A DNA stretch of 64,000 bases, from NCBI GenBank assembly GCA_030824515.1, contig JAVBXN010000026.1, forward strand, positions 1 through 64,000. The letters are read 5' to 3'. This document shows positions 44,437 through 53,541 of the stretch, one piece after another (the first letter of the stretch is position 1; every line of letters starts with the position of its first letter). This DNA is from Pelobacter sp. GTDB taxonomy: Bacteria; Desulfobacterota; Desulfuromonadia; Geobacterales; Pseudopelobacteraceae. Below the pieces are notes generated by a model. It saw only the letters and a program-made list of their open reading frames with translations, ran no database searches and was not told the origin of the DNA. The translations under genes and the position numbers were made by a program.

Positions 44437-47400
44437 ACAGGTGTTTTCTTTGCAGAGGAGATCGACCTGGCTCTTATGCCACTGATCGTTTTGGTGAAAA
44501 GTGCGCTCTTATACCCTACGCGCTTTGCCAGTTCGGATGCCTGGCTGATTGCAAGCTCGGCAGATGCCATCCTTGAACAGATCACGATCGGCGATTTGAC
44601 CGACTTTATTCCGTCAAGCATTACAAGCAGCGCACTCCATTCGCATAATTCTTCAAATCTTTCCTTATTGAACCATTCAGTTCCTTCACTTTCATGAATC
44701 AGGAGATAAGAACTGCTGGCAGGATGCATGAACATGCTGGCAATGTGTTCAGAATTGAATTGTTTGAGCGTCGCATTTCTGTGGAATTGCCACAACTCCT
44801 GAAGCGCAGCCAGCAACTGGGTACTACGGCAGTGCAGATCACGGTCATGATCCTTGGCCAGCAGCTTTTTCAGTACCCAGTCAAGGCCGAATCGGACCGG
44901 ATTCACACTGGAGCTTCGCAGCACAAGCCAAGCCAGGACCAACCTGGTTGTGGCCTGGTCTGTGAATCGGCTTGCAACCCGGGTCTGGAACAGCAGCGCA
45001 TCAGGTGTTTTCGGCTTCTGGGCCAGAAGCTTCTGTAAACTGTCGAAACATGCTGCCAATTTCTTGCCGTCTTCGGCCCTTCTCAGTTTTGAACTTCTAG
45101 CAGCATTCTTGTCTGTTTGTTGCTTGGCGAACTCATCTGCCAGGGCTGCAAGGAAGTCATCAATAGCTTGTGGCAGATCATCCTGGGCGGGTTTGGCCAA
45201 TTTGCGAGCGCCGGATAGCGGGATAAGTCTCAGCAGGTTACGGAACAGGCTGTTAAGCTTGGCATATTCAAGTTGCTTGCGCTCGTCTTCCAGTGATTCG
45301 ACCCCGGAACCGTTCAGATGTGTATAGAGAGAACGCCAGGAACCTTTCGCATCATCCTTTACCAGCTTGAAATCCATGAAAACATGAAACTGGTATTCGC
45401 CAAGTTCAACGTATAGCCCCTTTTGATTCAGCTCGCTGGCAGAACGGAGATATTCATGTCCTTGTGTCAGATCCTTGAACATGATGAATGTGTTTTCCTC
45501 AAGACCGATCTGAAGGGCGTCGCTCAATGTGGTTTTTACCAGTTTCTGCTCGACGCCGTCCCTTGCGCTGTCAAAGAAAACCGATTCCCTGATCCAGCCG
45601 GAGGTCATGGCATGGCGATTGTTGAACAAGACCAGCGCTCTCTGGTCGTTAACCCGGTTTGAATACGCGAAAACATTTTCGTCAATCGAATTCGTGGTGT
45701 GAAAATCATACAGGACGAAGTTTTCGGAGCCGGAAAACAGCCAGCGTCTTCGCAGAAGCGGGAATATCCACATCTCATGGCCACGAACCAGTCCATCGTC
45801 AACCTGTTCGTCCCAATAGGCTCTCTTGTACTCCATGCCGTATTTCTCATGAAAACCCTCGATCTGGCCATGACCGATCATCGGCAATCCGGGCATGGTG
45901 GCAAGCAGCACACATGCGCCGAAGTATTTGCCTTGAGAACCGAACTGTGCCACGGCGGTCTTTTCGTCCGGATTGTTCATGAAATTAACGAAGCGTTTGA
46001 GGATTTCGTGGTTGAATTCCAGTACGTTTTTTATCGTTTGGCGGTATTTTGCATTTTCCTCGGTCTTGAGCATGTTCATGAAGGCACTGTTGTACACCCG
46101 GTGCATTCCCAGCGTCCTGACAAAATAACCTTCCATCATCCAGAAGGCCTCGGCCAGTAACAGCGTGCCGGGAGCCTCGGCTGCAACGCGATCAACCACC
46201 TCGCGCCAGAACTCCACCGGAAAAACGGTGTCGAACTCTTCCTTGCTCATGCCGTGTTCGACGCGGGACGGCACACCTCCGCCCAGACCGCGTAATGGAA
46301 ACCAGAGGCGCTGGTAATGTTTCTTGGCCAGGGTCATGGCCGCGTCGAAACGGATGATAGGAAAGTTGCGGGCTACATGCAGGATGGTCTGAATGACCGA
46401 TTCGCGCACTTCCGGGATCAGGTAGTTGAGCTGGGCGGTGTCATTCCAGGGAATGCTGGTGCCGTCGTTGCCGTGATAGATAAAACGGGTGCGGTCGGTG
46501 CGACGATCGTAATGCCTGAATACCACGGCGGCATCGCTCTTGTTCCAGTAGCCATCCTCGATCTGGAGGCAGACGTTGACGTCGTGGGAGAGATCCTCAC
46601 CGTTGAAACTATAGGTGGGGAAGGGGGGGTAATCGGTTTGGACGAACCAGTCCGGGTGCTGGATAACCCAGCGGGAATAGATGCCGGTATGGTTTGGCAC
46701 CATGTCGCTGGCCAGGCGTATGCCCCGTTTCAAGGCTCTTGCCCGCAGGCTGGTCAATGCTTCCCAGCCCCCAAGGTCGGCAGCCACCTCGTAGTCATAC
46801 AGCGAATAGGCTGATGCTATGGCATCCGGATTGCCACAGATCTGCTTGATGCGTTGTGACGCGGGAGAGCGTTCCCACAGGCCAATCAGCCAGAGCCCGG
46901 TAAAACCCCATGCAGCCAGGCGATCAAGTTCGGCATCCGGCACCTGATCCAGGCGGGTTATAGGGTAGCCATGCATGCGGCTCAGTTGGTCAAGCCATAT
47001 GTAAACCATCTTGGCCATCAGGACGACATTGGACATCCAGTCGGCATCCGGAGAGAACTGTTCATATTCGGGATAATCATATCCGGCAAAAACCGACCCG
47101 CCTCCAATATGATCAATATTCGCCCCTGCAGAGCCGGCTTTACCGCCAAATTCCAGCACCGGTGCCGGGCCGGGGTCGCCCCCGCCGAATCCGCGCTCAC
47201 GCAGCTCTTCGTTCAGTATGTCAATGGCTGTCTCGGTTTCACTGAGGATTTCGGGAGGGAGTATTGAATGCCAGTGGCTCCGAATGTACCCGACCTGTCC
47301 GGCCAGGGATGCGGGAGATGAATTGATGGCAGCCAGAAGCGCTTCAATAAGTGTGTATTGTTTCCCTTCAATAACCGGCCCGTCTGTCAACGACGATTTC

Positions 47401-47963
47401 AGTATGTTTACAATGTTTGTGTACTGGGATGTTGTAACCAGCGCGCTGTCGTCAACCAGCTCCCGGAAGCTTTCAATGGCCGGATTGTCGGCGGCCAGTC
47501 TGAGCAGGAGCATCTCCCGAAGCAGCAGGTCGGTGCGCATGTCTTTCAGATCAGGGTTTTCAAGCCAGTCCTGTTCGTCGGCAACGCCTTTCAAAACAGC
47601 CTCAGGTGGAAAAAGCCTGACAAAACTCCGTGCGGTATCCCTGGTTTCCCTGCCGGACGGATCAATGCCCCTCTCTTTCAGGGCGCGTGATAAGCGCTGG
47701 CCGGAGACCACGACATCGATTATATGCCGGCAAGCATGCAGGAAAGTTGCATACAGATTCAGCTCGCCGGCATGCACGACATCGGCTCCATCGGGTCGGA
47801 TGCTGTTAAGTTTGAGCGCCAGCTGCCGGAAAAACAGTATGCGCGGCATTCTGTGAGATTGGATGCGGTGCGAAAGCATACCCAGGTCAAGGGTATGCCA
47901 ATGATGGGAAGATATCTGGATGTCGTAGGGGAAATAAACGTCAGTACCGCTCTGATAAGCCAT
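44433..47963 (-). CDS. Large GH13 alpha-amylase-family glycosidase
   Basis: A 1176-residue protein without a signal peptide. The central part (about 300-800) is a GH13 (beta/alpha)8 catalytic domain: GFTGLWLIGLWERSPASQ (strand beta2-loop), DMVPNHTGIYSRW (region I, with the DxxxNH motif), PIIRFDAAMTLAKKHY (region II, nucleophile Asp near 540), TLLLAEAFWMMEGYFV (region III, acid/base Glu near 604). Region IV, normally with N/FxxxHD, is replaced by FVNFMNNPDE near 670. N-terminal (1-300) and C-terminal (820-1176) parts are helical and unassigned. Members of this branch act on glycogen or trehalose-like glucans in the cytoplasm. The length and wing domains are unusual for GH13. Confidence 0.85.
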   Translation of the reverse strand: MAYQSGTDVYFPYDIQISSHHWHTLDLGMLSHRIQSHRMPRILFFRQLALKLNSIRPDGADVVHAGELNLYATFLHACRHIIDVVVSGQRLSRALKERGIDPSGRETRDTARSFVRLFPPEAVLKGVADEQDWLENPDLKDMRTDLLLREMLLLRLAADNPAIESFRELVDDSALVTTSQYTNIVNILKSSLTDGPVIEGKQYTLIEALLAAINSSPASLAGQVGYIRSHWHSILPPEILSETETAIDILNEELRERGFGGGDPGPAPVLEFGGKAGSAGANIDHIGGGSVFAGYDYPEYEQFSPDADWMSNVVLMAKMVYIWLDQLSRMHGYPITRLDQVPDAELDRLAAWGFTGLWLIGLWERSPASQRIKQICGNPDAIASAYSLYDYEVAADLGGWEALTSLRARALKRGIRLASDMVPNHTGIYSRWVIQHPDWFVQTDYPPFPTYSFNGEDLSHDVNVCLQIEDGYWNKSDAAVVFRHYDRRTDRTRFIYHGNDGTSIPWNDTAQLNYLIPEVRESVIQTILHVARNFPIIRFDAAMTLAKKHYQRLWFPLRGLGGGVPSRVEHGMSKEEFDTVFPVEFWREVVDRVAAEAPGTLLLAEAFWMMEGYFVRTLGMHRVYNSAFMNMLKTEENAKYRQTIKNVLEFNHEILKRFVNFMNNPDEKTAVAQFGSQGKYFGACVLLATMPGLPMIGHGQIEGFHEKYGMEYKRAYWDEQVDDGLVRGHEMWIFPLLRRRWLFSGSENFVLYDFHTTNSIDENVFAYSNRVNDQRALVLFNNRHAMTSGWIRESVFFDSARDGVEQKLVKTTLSDALQIGLEENTFIMFKDLTQGHEYLRSASELNQKGLYVELGEYQFHVFMDFKLVKDDAKGSWRSLYTHLNGSGVESLEDERKQLEYAKLNSLFRNLLRLIPLSGARKLAKPAQDDLPQAIDDFLAALADEFAKQQTDKNAARSSKLRRAEDGKKLAACFDSLQKLLAQKPKTPDALLFQTRVASRFTDQATTRLVLAWLVLRSSSVNPVRFGLDWVLKKLLAKDHDRDLHCRSTQLLAALQELWQFHRNATLKQFNSEHIASMFMHPASSSYLLIHESEGTEWFNKERFEELCEWSALLVMLDGIKSVKSPIVICSRMASAELAISQASELAKRVGYKSALFTKTISGIRARSISSAKKTPV

Positions 47964-48050
47964 AGTATATCCAGTCGCGGAATTCCGGGGATTCTTAATG
48001 TCCGAGTTTTTATTGTATTGATAGCAGTGATCAGGCCGACTGACTTGTCG

Positions 48051-49934
48051 CTATTTCTTTACAGCCTTTTTGCCATTGGAAACTTTTTTCGTCGTTTTTT
48101 TGACTTTTGACTTCTTGCTGCTCTTTTTTGCTTTTTTGCCCTTGATCTTTTTGCCTTTACTGATCTTGCGTGGTTCCGGATTGAACTCGTCGCGGATGTT
48201 GTTAAGCAGCACCGAGGTCTCTTCCATAGTTGGATCGGCTTTTCTTGCAGCTTCAAGTGTTTCCCTGGCTTCGCTCAGCTTGCCGGCTTTCATGTACAGC
48301 CGCCCGAGCGCATTCAGGGAGCGGGCATGGTCAGGCTTGATTTCTATCGCTTTCTTGTAGCTGGTCAATGCATTCTCGTAATCTTTCTTGAAGTCATAGA
48401 TCAGGCCGAGTTTGTAGTGGTTGTTCGGGTCATCCGGGTTAAGCTCGACCGCTTCTTTCAGAAGGGCCGTGATTTCATCATACTGCTTGTTTTTTACATA
48501 AATCGACACCAGTGCCGTGCGCGTCTCCGAATCATCCTTATGCAAAGCCAGAACTTTCCTGTAATGGTTGATAGCCTCTTCATTGTCGCCTTTGGCCTTG
48601 TACATGGCCGCAATCTCCCGATTTGCGTCAGCATCGTTCGGGCTGTAGGTCAGTACGGAATTATACGATGCAATAGCCAGGCTGGTCTCTTTGTTCTTTG
48701 CAAAGATGCGGGCCAGTTTGAGGTGGATGTCAGGGCTGTCAGGTTTGAGCTTGAGAAATTCCGAATATTGTTCCACTGCTTCCGGGAAAACACCTCTGGA
48801 AAAACGTATGTCTCCGAGTCTCAGATGTGCTTCCGCACTGTTGGGGTTTGCGCTGATGGCGCGCTTGTAGGCAACTACCGCTTCATCAAGCTGGCTCTTC
48901 TTCTCGTAAAGGATGCCAAGATTCAGATAGACGTCGCTGTTGGTGCTTTTGAGGTGCGCAGCTTCGCGGTAGGATTCGAATGCCTCGGCGTCTTTTCCGG
49001 CGGCGCGGTAGATGTGTCCCAGCTTCTCATGGGAAAGAACATCTCCGGGATGTTCTTTAATGGCAGCCTTGAGTTCCTCTATCTCCTTGTCTGTCCCGCT
49101 GCTGTTGGCGGATGTCACCGGTGGTTTGGCCACAGCAGTGGGTGAAATCCTGGTTTTCCCCCCCAGAAGCGAATGGTATTCGGACAGTTTGGGATCGCCT
49201 TTTTTTTCGTAGATATTTGCCAGCATCAAATGGACTTCGCGGTTTTGCGGATTAGCCATTTCGGCTTTTTTAAGCTGTTCAATGGCCTTGTCCAGATTGT
49301 CGCGCTGGATGTGAATGGAGGCGCTGCCGATATATGCTTTTTCAGAGTTGGGGTTGGCGGTCAGTGCACGGCCATACTCTTCCAGGGCCTTGTCCGGTTG
49401 CCCCATTGCGCTGTATACTTCTGCCAGGCCGATAAAAACTGCTGCGTCGCGGGTCAGTTCCTTGCCGGCTTCATTGTAATGATAAATTGCCAGCGGATAA
49501 ACCTTGCGTTCAGCAAAAATTCGCGCAATCGCCTTGTGATAGAGCGGATCCTGATGCGTTGACAGCCCTCGCGCCAATTCCACCGAAGCCTCGTCATCCA
49601 TTCCCTTCTGCGCATACAAGAGCCCCAGATTCCCGCTGGCGCGTGCAAAGGAAGCATCCTGTCGCAGTGCCCTGCGATATTCGGCGATTGCGCCATCGAC
49701 ATTGCCGACCCGCTCCAATTGCAGGGCGTTCACGTAATGGGCCGCGGCTCCATCGGGGCAGAGGGATATGATTTTTGCTTCGGTCTGGCGCATCAGCGCA
49801 TCATCCTGGACGCCTTCCAGAGAGCCGACCATTTCCAGCGCCTCTTTGCACTGGTCTGTGCCCAGGCCCCAGCTGAATCCGGTCAAAAGCAGGACAGAAC
49901 ACGTCAGCACAAGGTATATTTTCAGAATCCGCAT
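48051..49934 (-). CDS. Exported TPR-repeat protein with lysine-rich tail
   Basis: A 627-residue protein. The ATG at 49934 is chosen since it gives a good signal peptide (MRILKIYLVLTCSVLLLTGFSWG) and has AAGGAC upstream; the frame extends 23 more codons. About 14 TPR units run from residue 40 to 570 with the W-LG-Y-A-F-P pattern (for example AIAEYRRALRQDASFARASGNLGLLYAQKG), ending with the IKPDHARSLNALGRLY unit. TPR arrays hold protein complexes together. The last 45 residues are almost all Lys, Ser and Gly (KGKKIKGKKAKKSSKK), a strongly basic tail able to bind nucleic acid, polyphosphate or lipopolysaccharide. A basic tail on a secreted TPR protein is unusual. It stands alone, divergent from the HDOD gene. 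Confidence 0.83.
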   Translation of the reverse strand: MRILKIYLVLTCSVLLLTGFSWGLGTDQCKEALEMVGSLEGVQDDALMRQTEAKIISLCPDGAAAHYVNALQLERVGNVDGAIAEYRRALRQDASFARASGNLGLLYAQKGMDDEASVELARGLSTHQDPLYHKAIARIFAERKVYPLAIYHYNEAGKELTRDAAVFIGLAEVYSAMGQPDKALEEYGRALTANPNSEKAYIGSASIHIQRDNLDKAIEQLKKAEMANPQNREVHLMLANIYEKKGDPKLSEYHSLLGGKTRISPTAVAKPPVTSANSSGTDKEIEELKAAIKEHPGDVLSHEKLGHIYRAAGKDAEAFESYREAAHLKSTNSDVYLNLGILYEKKSQLDEAVVAYKRAISANPNSAEAHLRLGDIRFSRGVFPEAVEQYSEFLKLKPDSPDIHLKLARIFAKNKETSLAIASYNSVLTYSPNDADANREIAAMYKAKGDNEEAINHYRKVLALHKDDSETRTALVSIYVKNKQYDEITALLKEAVELNPDDPNNHYKLGLIYDFKKDYENALTSYKKAIEIKPDHARSLNALGRLYMKAGKLSEARETLEAARKADPTMEETSVLLNNIRDEFNPEPRKISKGKKIKGKKAKKSSKKSKVKKTTKKVSNGKKAVKK

Positions 49935-50106
49935 ATTTAGTATGTCCTTGGTATAAAAGAGTCGTGGTGGCGGGATTATACACAGGAGTAGTCCGGATTT
50001 CAATAATATAGGCTAAATGCTTGATTATTTGCCGCAGTATGCGATAATGTCAGCTTATGCATGCCGGTGGCAATTGGCGGTGCAACGAATCATGGCAGGG
50101 GATTAT

Positions 50107-50955
50107 ATGAACAGAGAGCTTGAGATAATGATCATGACCGCCAGCGACTTGCCGACCATTCCGGTCGTCGCCACCAAGGTCATGCAGCTTATAGAAAGTG
50201 AAAAAGCAACAGCCGAAGAGTTGGCTAAAGTTGTCGCATCCGACCCGGCTGTCGCGGCTCGCGTACTCAAAATATCAAACTCTTCCTTTTACGGTTGTCA
50301 ACGCCAGATTCAGACGTTGTCCCACGCCATCGTGGTTCTGGGATTCAGCACACTGAAAAGTCTGGTTGTCGCTGCTTCGGTAAAACAGGTCTATAAACCT
50401 TACGGCCTTACGGAAAAAATGCTCTGGGAACATTCGTTCGGAGCTGGGCTGGCCGCTCGCATTATTGCCAAGGAAACCCGCGCGGCAAATGAGGAGGAGG
50501 CCTTTCTCGGTGGTTTGTTCCACGACATCGGTAAAATAATCATGAACAACATGGACAGCCAACAGTTTCAGGCTGCCATGCAGAAATGCTACAACGACCA
50601 GGTATCATTCTCGGAAGCCGAGCGCCAGGTCTATTCTTATACTCACTCCGAGGTCGGCGCTCTGGTTATTAAAAAATGGAATTTTCCCGACATCCTGATG
50701 CATGCGGTCCTGAAACATCATACATTTGATTTTGCAGAGGACGAAGATGCCTACCAGGTCCGTTTGGCCTGTGTAGTCGGACTTGCCAACATGTTTTGTC
50801 ACAAGGCCGGTGTCGGTATGCGTGAACCGGATGACAACCTTGAACTGTTTGAGACTGTTCCTGCGCAGTTGCTTGGGATAGATCAGCAGAAGATGGAAAT
50901 TTTGCTGGAAAGTTTCAATACCGCCTATGAGAAGGACAAAAGTTATTTCGGCTGA
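50107..50955 (+). CDS. HDOD-domain signalling protein
   Basis: A 282-residue protein made of a single HDOD domain (ASDLPTIPVVATKVMQLIESEKATAEELAKVVASDPAVAARVLKISNSSFYG; LFHDIGKIIM; THSEVGALVIKKWNFPDILMHAVLKHH). HDOD proteins bind or regulate signalling partners and lack the full HD metal site. Start: AGGGGA lies 5 bases before the ATG at 50107; the frame extends upstream to 50017 without a site. It is divergent from the TPR gene, with overlapping upstream regions (about 170 bases). Geobacter has many HDOD proteins, and this one cannot be tied to a pathway. Confidence 0.88.
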   Translation: MNRELEIMIMTASDLPTIPVVATKVMQLIESEKATAEELAKVVASDPAVAARVLKISNSSFYGCQRQIQTLSHAIVVLGFSTLKSLVVAASVKQVYKPYGLTEKMLWEHSFGAGLAARIIAKETRAANEEEAFLGGLFHDIGKIIMNNMDSQQFQAAMQKCYNDQVSFSEAERQVYSYTHSEVGALVIKKWNFPDILMHAVLKHHTFDFAEDEDAYQVRLACVVGLANMFCHKAGVGMREPDDNLELFETVPAQLLGIDQQKMEILLESFNTAYEKDKSYFG

Positions 50956-50980
50956 GCAGGAATCACCCGCCAAAGCAGGA

Positions 50981-51190
50981 TCATCCCAGCAGTTCCTTCA
51001 GGAATTCAAGAATGCTCTTACGTTTTTTACCGCTGGAACGATCCCGGGCTGCCTGTGATATTTCTACCAGATCGTTTTCCGGTGCGGGGGATTTCCTCTT
51101 TTTATGATCTTCCGTAAAACTGCCCCCGCTGTAGGTGCCTCCCGGAGAAGTCTCCTTTGTCCCGCTGATTCTGTTGACCGGATCCGTCAT
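50981..51190 (-). CDS. Small basic protein of unknown function
   Basis: A 69-residue protein starting at ATG 51190 (AGGGA upstream). It has a Gly/Ser/Thr-rich disordered first half (VNRISGTKETSPGGTYSGG), a stretch of charge (EDHKKRKSPAPENDLVEISQAARDR) and a C-terminal amphipathic helix (KKRKSILEFLKELL). The segment DLVEISQAARDR resembles the anti-sigma-28 factor FlgM's sigma-binding motif (xxVxISxxAxxL), so it may belong to a FlgM-like group; that match is weak. It is read opposite to its neighbours HDOD and def. Confidence 0.55.
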   Translation of the reverse strand: MTDPVNRISGTKETSPGGTYSGGSFTEDHKKRKSPAPENDLVEISQAARDRSSGKKRKSILEFLKELLG

Positions 51191-51283
51191 GCCCGTCCCT
51201 CGCCGGTAATGCAAAGATGAAAATTGATTTTATTGCTCTGAAATAGTATCATTTCAATTTAATTACAACAATTAAGGATGCAT

Positions 51284-51790
51284 ATGATCCGGACCATCCT
51301 CACCTACCCCAATCCAGAACTCAAGAAAAAATCAGCTCCGGTTGCCATTATTAATGATAGTGTGCGCGCATTGGCTCAGGACATGGTTGAAACCATGTAC
51401 GACGCTCCCGGCGTAGGTCTGGCGGCGCCGCAGATCGGCGTGCATCAGCGCGTGATCGTAATCGATATTTCAGCCAGTGATGAACCGCCCGGGCTGATAG
51501 TTGCCATCAATCCGGTCATTGTCCACGCCGAAGGCGAGGCCTACGAAGAAGAGGGCTGCCTGTCCGTGCCCAAGTTTGCCGCCAATGTTCGGCGCCATGC
51601 CAGCGTGGTTGTCAAGGCGCTCAATCTGGAAGGTGTCGAATGCACTTGGCGGGCGGAAGGCCTGCTGGCAATTGCATTTCAGCATGAGATCGACCATCTG
51701 GATGGGATCCTGTTCGTCGATCACCTCTCGCCGCTCAAACGGGAACTGTTCCAACGTAAAGCCCGCAAGGCCGCCGAGGAGGCTCGATGA
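51284..51790 (+). CDS. def: Peptide deformylase
   Basis: A 168-residue metalloenzyme removing the formyl group from the N-terminus of new proteins. The three signature motifs are present: GVGLAAPQIG (motif 1), EEGCLSVP (motif 2, Cys ligand) and QHEIDHLDG (motif 3, two His ligands and catalytic Glu). AAGG lies 6 bases before the ATG at 51284, so I prefer it to the in-frame ATG at 51278. Its stop overlaps the fmt start as ATGA, the usual pairing with the enzyme that adds the formyl group. Confidence 0.97.
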   Translation: MIRTILTYPNPELKKKSAPVAIINDSVRALAQDMVETMYDAPGVGLAAPQIGVHQRVIVIDISASDEPPGLIVAINPVIVHAEGEAYEEEGCLSVPKFAANVRRHASVVVKALNLEGVECTWRAEGLLAIAFQHEIDHLDGILFVDHLSPLKRELFQRKARKAAEEAR

Positions 51791-52746
51791 CCGGCTGGCG
51801 CATGATTTTTATGGGAACCCCGGATTTTGCCTGCCCAACACTTCAAAAACTTATTGACCGGCATGAAAATTTGTTGGCAGTGGTAACTCAACCGGATCGC
51901 CCCAAGGGGCGTGGGCAAAAGCTGATGCCGCCTCCGGTCAAGGAACTGGCGCTCAGGCATGGTATCCCGGTGCACCAGCCGCTCAAGGTGCGTGATCCGG
52001 CCTTTGTCGAGCTCGTGCGCGAGCTTGAACCCGATGTAATCGTCGTGGTCGCGTTCGGCCAGATTCTTCCCAAGTCGCTGCTGGATATTCCTCCGCATGG
52101 TTGCATCAACGTTCATGCATCGCTACTTCCCCGCTATCGCGGCGCAGCCCCTCTCAACTGGTGCATCATCAACGGAGAGAGGGAAACCGGAGCCACCACG
52201 ATGTTGATGGACCCGGGTCTTGATACCGGTCCGATGCTGCTGCAACAGAAAACTCCCATTGATGAAAACGAAGACATTGTTTCGCTGCACGATCGCATGG
52301 CCCTACTGGGGGCGGATCTGCTGGCGGTAACTCTCGACAGGCTCAAAGCTGGTGAAATTATACCCCAGCCGCAGATTAATGACGAAAGCTGCTATGCCGC
52401 CATGCTCAGGAAAGAAGATGGTCTGATCGACTGGCACAAAGACGCCAAGGCAATACATGACCAGGTTCGCGGTATGTCGGTCTGGCCGGGTGCTTATACC
52501 CTTCTGGGAGATCAGGTGCTTAAAATTTTCCGTACGCGCATTGGCGACGGCTGCGGCCATCCCGGAACCGTGCTTAAATCATCTAAAGGGGAACTTGAAG
52601 TGGCTTGTCTGTCCGGCAGTCTGTTAATCCGTGAATTGCAGCTGGCCGGAAAAAAACGCCTCGATGTCGGCAGCTTTCTGGCAGGTTTTCCGATTCCCGA
52701 GGGTGCCTTGCTGGACAGCAAAGCCGGCGGAGACAGCGCGCCATGA
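51787..52746 (+). CDS. fmt: Methionyl-tRNA formyltransferase
   Basis: A 319-residue enzyme that formylates initiator Met-tRNA using 10-formyltetrahydrofolate. Key blocks: MIFMGTPDFACPTLQ at the start, QPDRPKGRGQKL, the catalytic INVHASLLPRYRGAAPLNW with Asn/His and later the Asp in MDPGLDTGPML, and the C-terminal tRNA-binding domain (GDGCGHPGTVLKSSKGELEVAC). It overlaps def at its start (ATGA) and the DUF116 gene at its end (ATGA). Confidence 0.97.
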   Translation: MTGWRMIFMGTPDFACPTLQKLIDRHENLLAVVTQPDRPKGRGQKLMPPPVKELALRHGIPVHQPLKVRDPAFVELVRELEPDVIVVVAFGQILPKSLLDIPPHGCINVHASLLPRYRGAAPLNWCIINGERETGATTMLMDPGLDTGPMLLQQKTPIDENEDIVSLHDRMALLGADLLAVTLDRLKAGEIIPQPQINDESCYAAMLRKEDGLIDWHKDAKAIHDQVRGMSVWPGAYTLLGDQVLKIFRTRIGDGCGHPGTVLKSSKGELEVACLSGSLLIRELQLAGKKRLDVGSFLAGFPIPEGALLDSKAGGDSAP

Positions 52747-53534
52747 CGAGCGCCGAAACCAAAACCCCGCAACCCCGCAAACGGCTGTTCATAAGTCTGA
52801 TGGGCATTACCTGCCTGATAGTCGTCGCGGTTATTTTCCTGATCTGGTGGATTCCCAACCGGGGGTTGGCAAACATCCACCCTGACCTGCCAAACGTAGT
52901 CGGCATAATCATGATGGCGCTTTCGGGGATGGCGATTCTGGGCACCGGCCTGCTGGTGCTGACAACCGCGCTTGGCAAGGATATCTTTTTCACCCGCTTC
53001 ATGCGCCTGGTGGTGATCAAGTTCCTGCTGCCGGTGATCGAGTTCGTCGGCCGGTTGATGGGGCTTGACAAGGACCGCATTCGCCAGTCCTTTATTGCCA
53101 TGAATAACAGCCTGGTGGTTTCACAGAGACAGAAAGTCCGTCCGGACCGGGTGCTGGTGTTGTTGCCACACTGCATCCAGCTCTTTGATTGCGAGATCAA
53201 GGTCACCGGAGACATCAACAAATGCGTACTCTGCGGCCGTTGCGACATCAAGGGGCTGGTGGAGATCAGCCGCAAGTACAAGATTGATATTTCGGTCGCC
53301 ACCGGCGGCACCCTGGCCCGCAAGGTGATCGTGGAAAAGCGGCCGAAACTGGTATTGGCCGTGGCCTGCGAGCGGGATCTGACCTCCGGCATCAAGGACT
53401 GCTATCCTCTGCCGGTGATCGGCATCCTCAACGAGCGGCCGTTCGGCCCCTGCTTCAATACGATAGTGGATGTTTCAAAGATCGATGCGGCCCTGAGTCA
53501 GGTGCTCCTGCTGGAAGAACCTGTGCAGGATTGA
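52743..53534 (+). CDS. DUF116 membrane protein
   Basis: A 263-residue protein with two transmembrane helices (about residues 14-36 and 48-72) and a C-terminal DUF116 domain. That domain has the Cys pattern LFDCEIKVTGDINKCVLCGRCDIKGL, a CxxCxxC cluster that may bind zinc or an Fe-S group, followed by ATGGTLARKVI, VAVACERDLTSGI and LNERPFGPCFNT. The function of DUF116 is unknown; the gene often follows def-fmt in delta-proteobacteria, as here with a 4-base overlap, which suggests a link to protein maturation. It converges with the selenoprotein candidate, only 7 bases away. Confidence 0.87.
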   Translation: MTSAETKTPQPRKRLFISLMGITCLIVVAVIFLIWWIPNRGLANIHPDLPNVVGIIMMALSGMAILGTGLLVLTTALGKDIFFTRFMRLVVIKFLLPVIEFVGRLMGLDKDRIRQSFIAMNNSLVVSQRQKVRPDRVLVLLPHCIQLFDCEIKVTGDINKCVLCGRCDIKGLVEISRKYKIDISVATGGTLARKVIVEKRPKLVLAVACERDLTSGIKDCYPLPVIGILNERPFGPCFNTIVDVSKIDAALSQVLLLEEPVQD

Positions 53535-53541
53535 CCGACGG

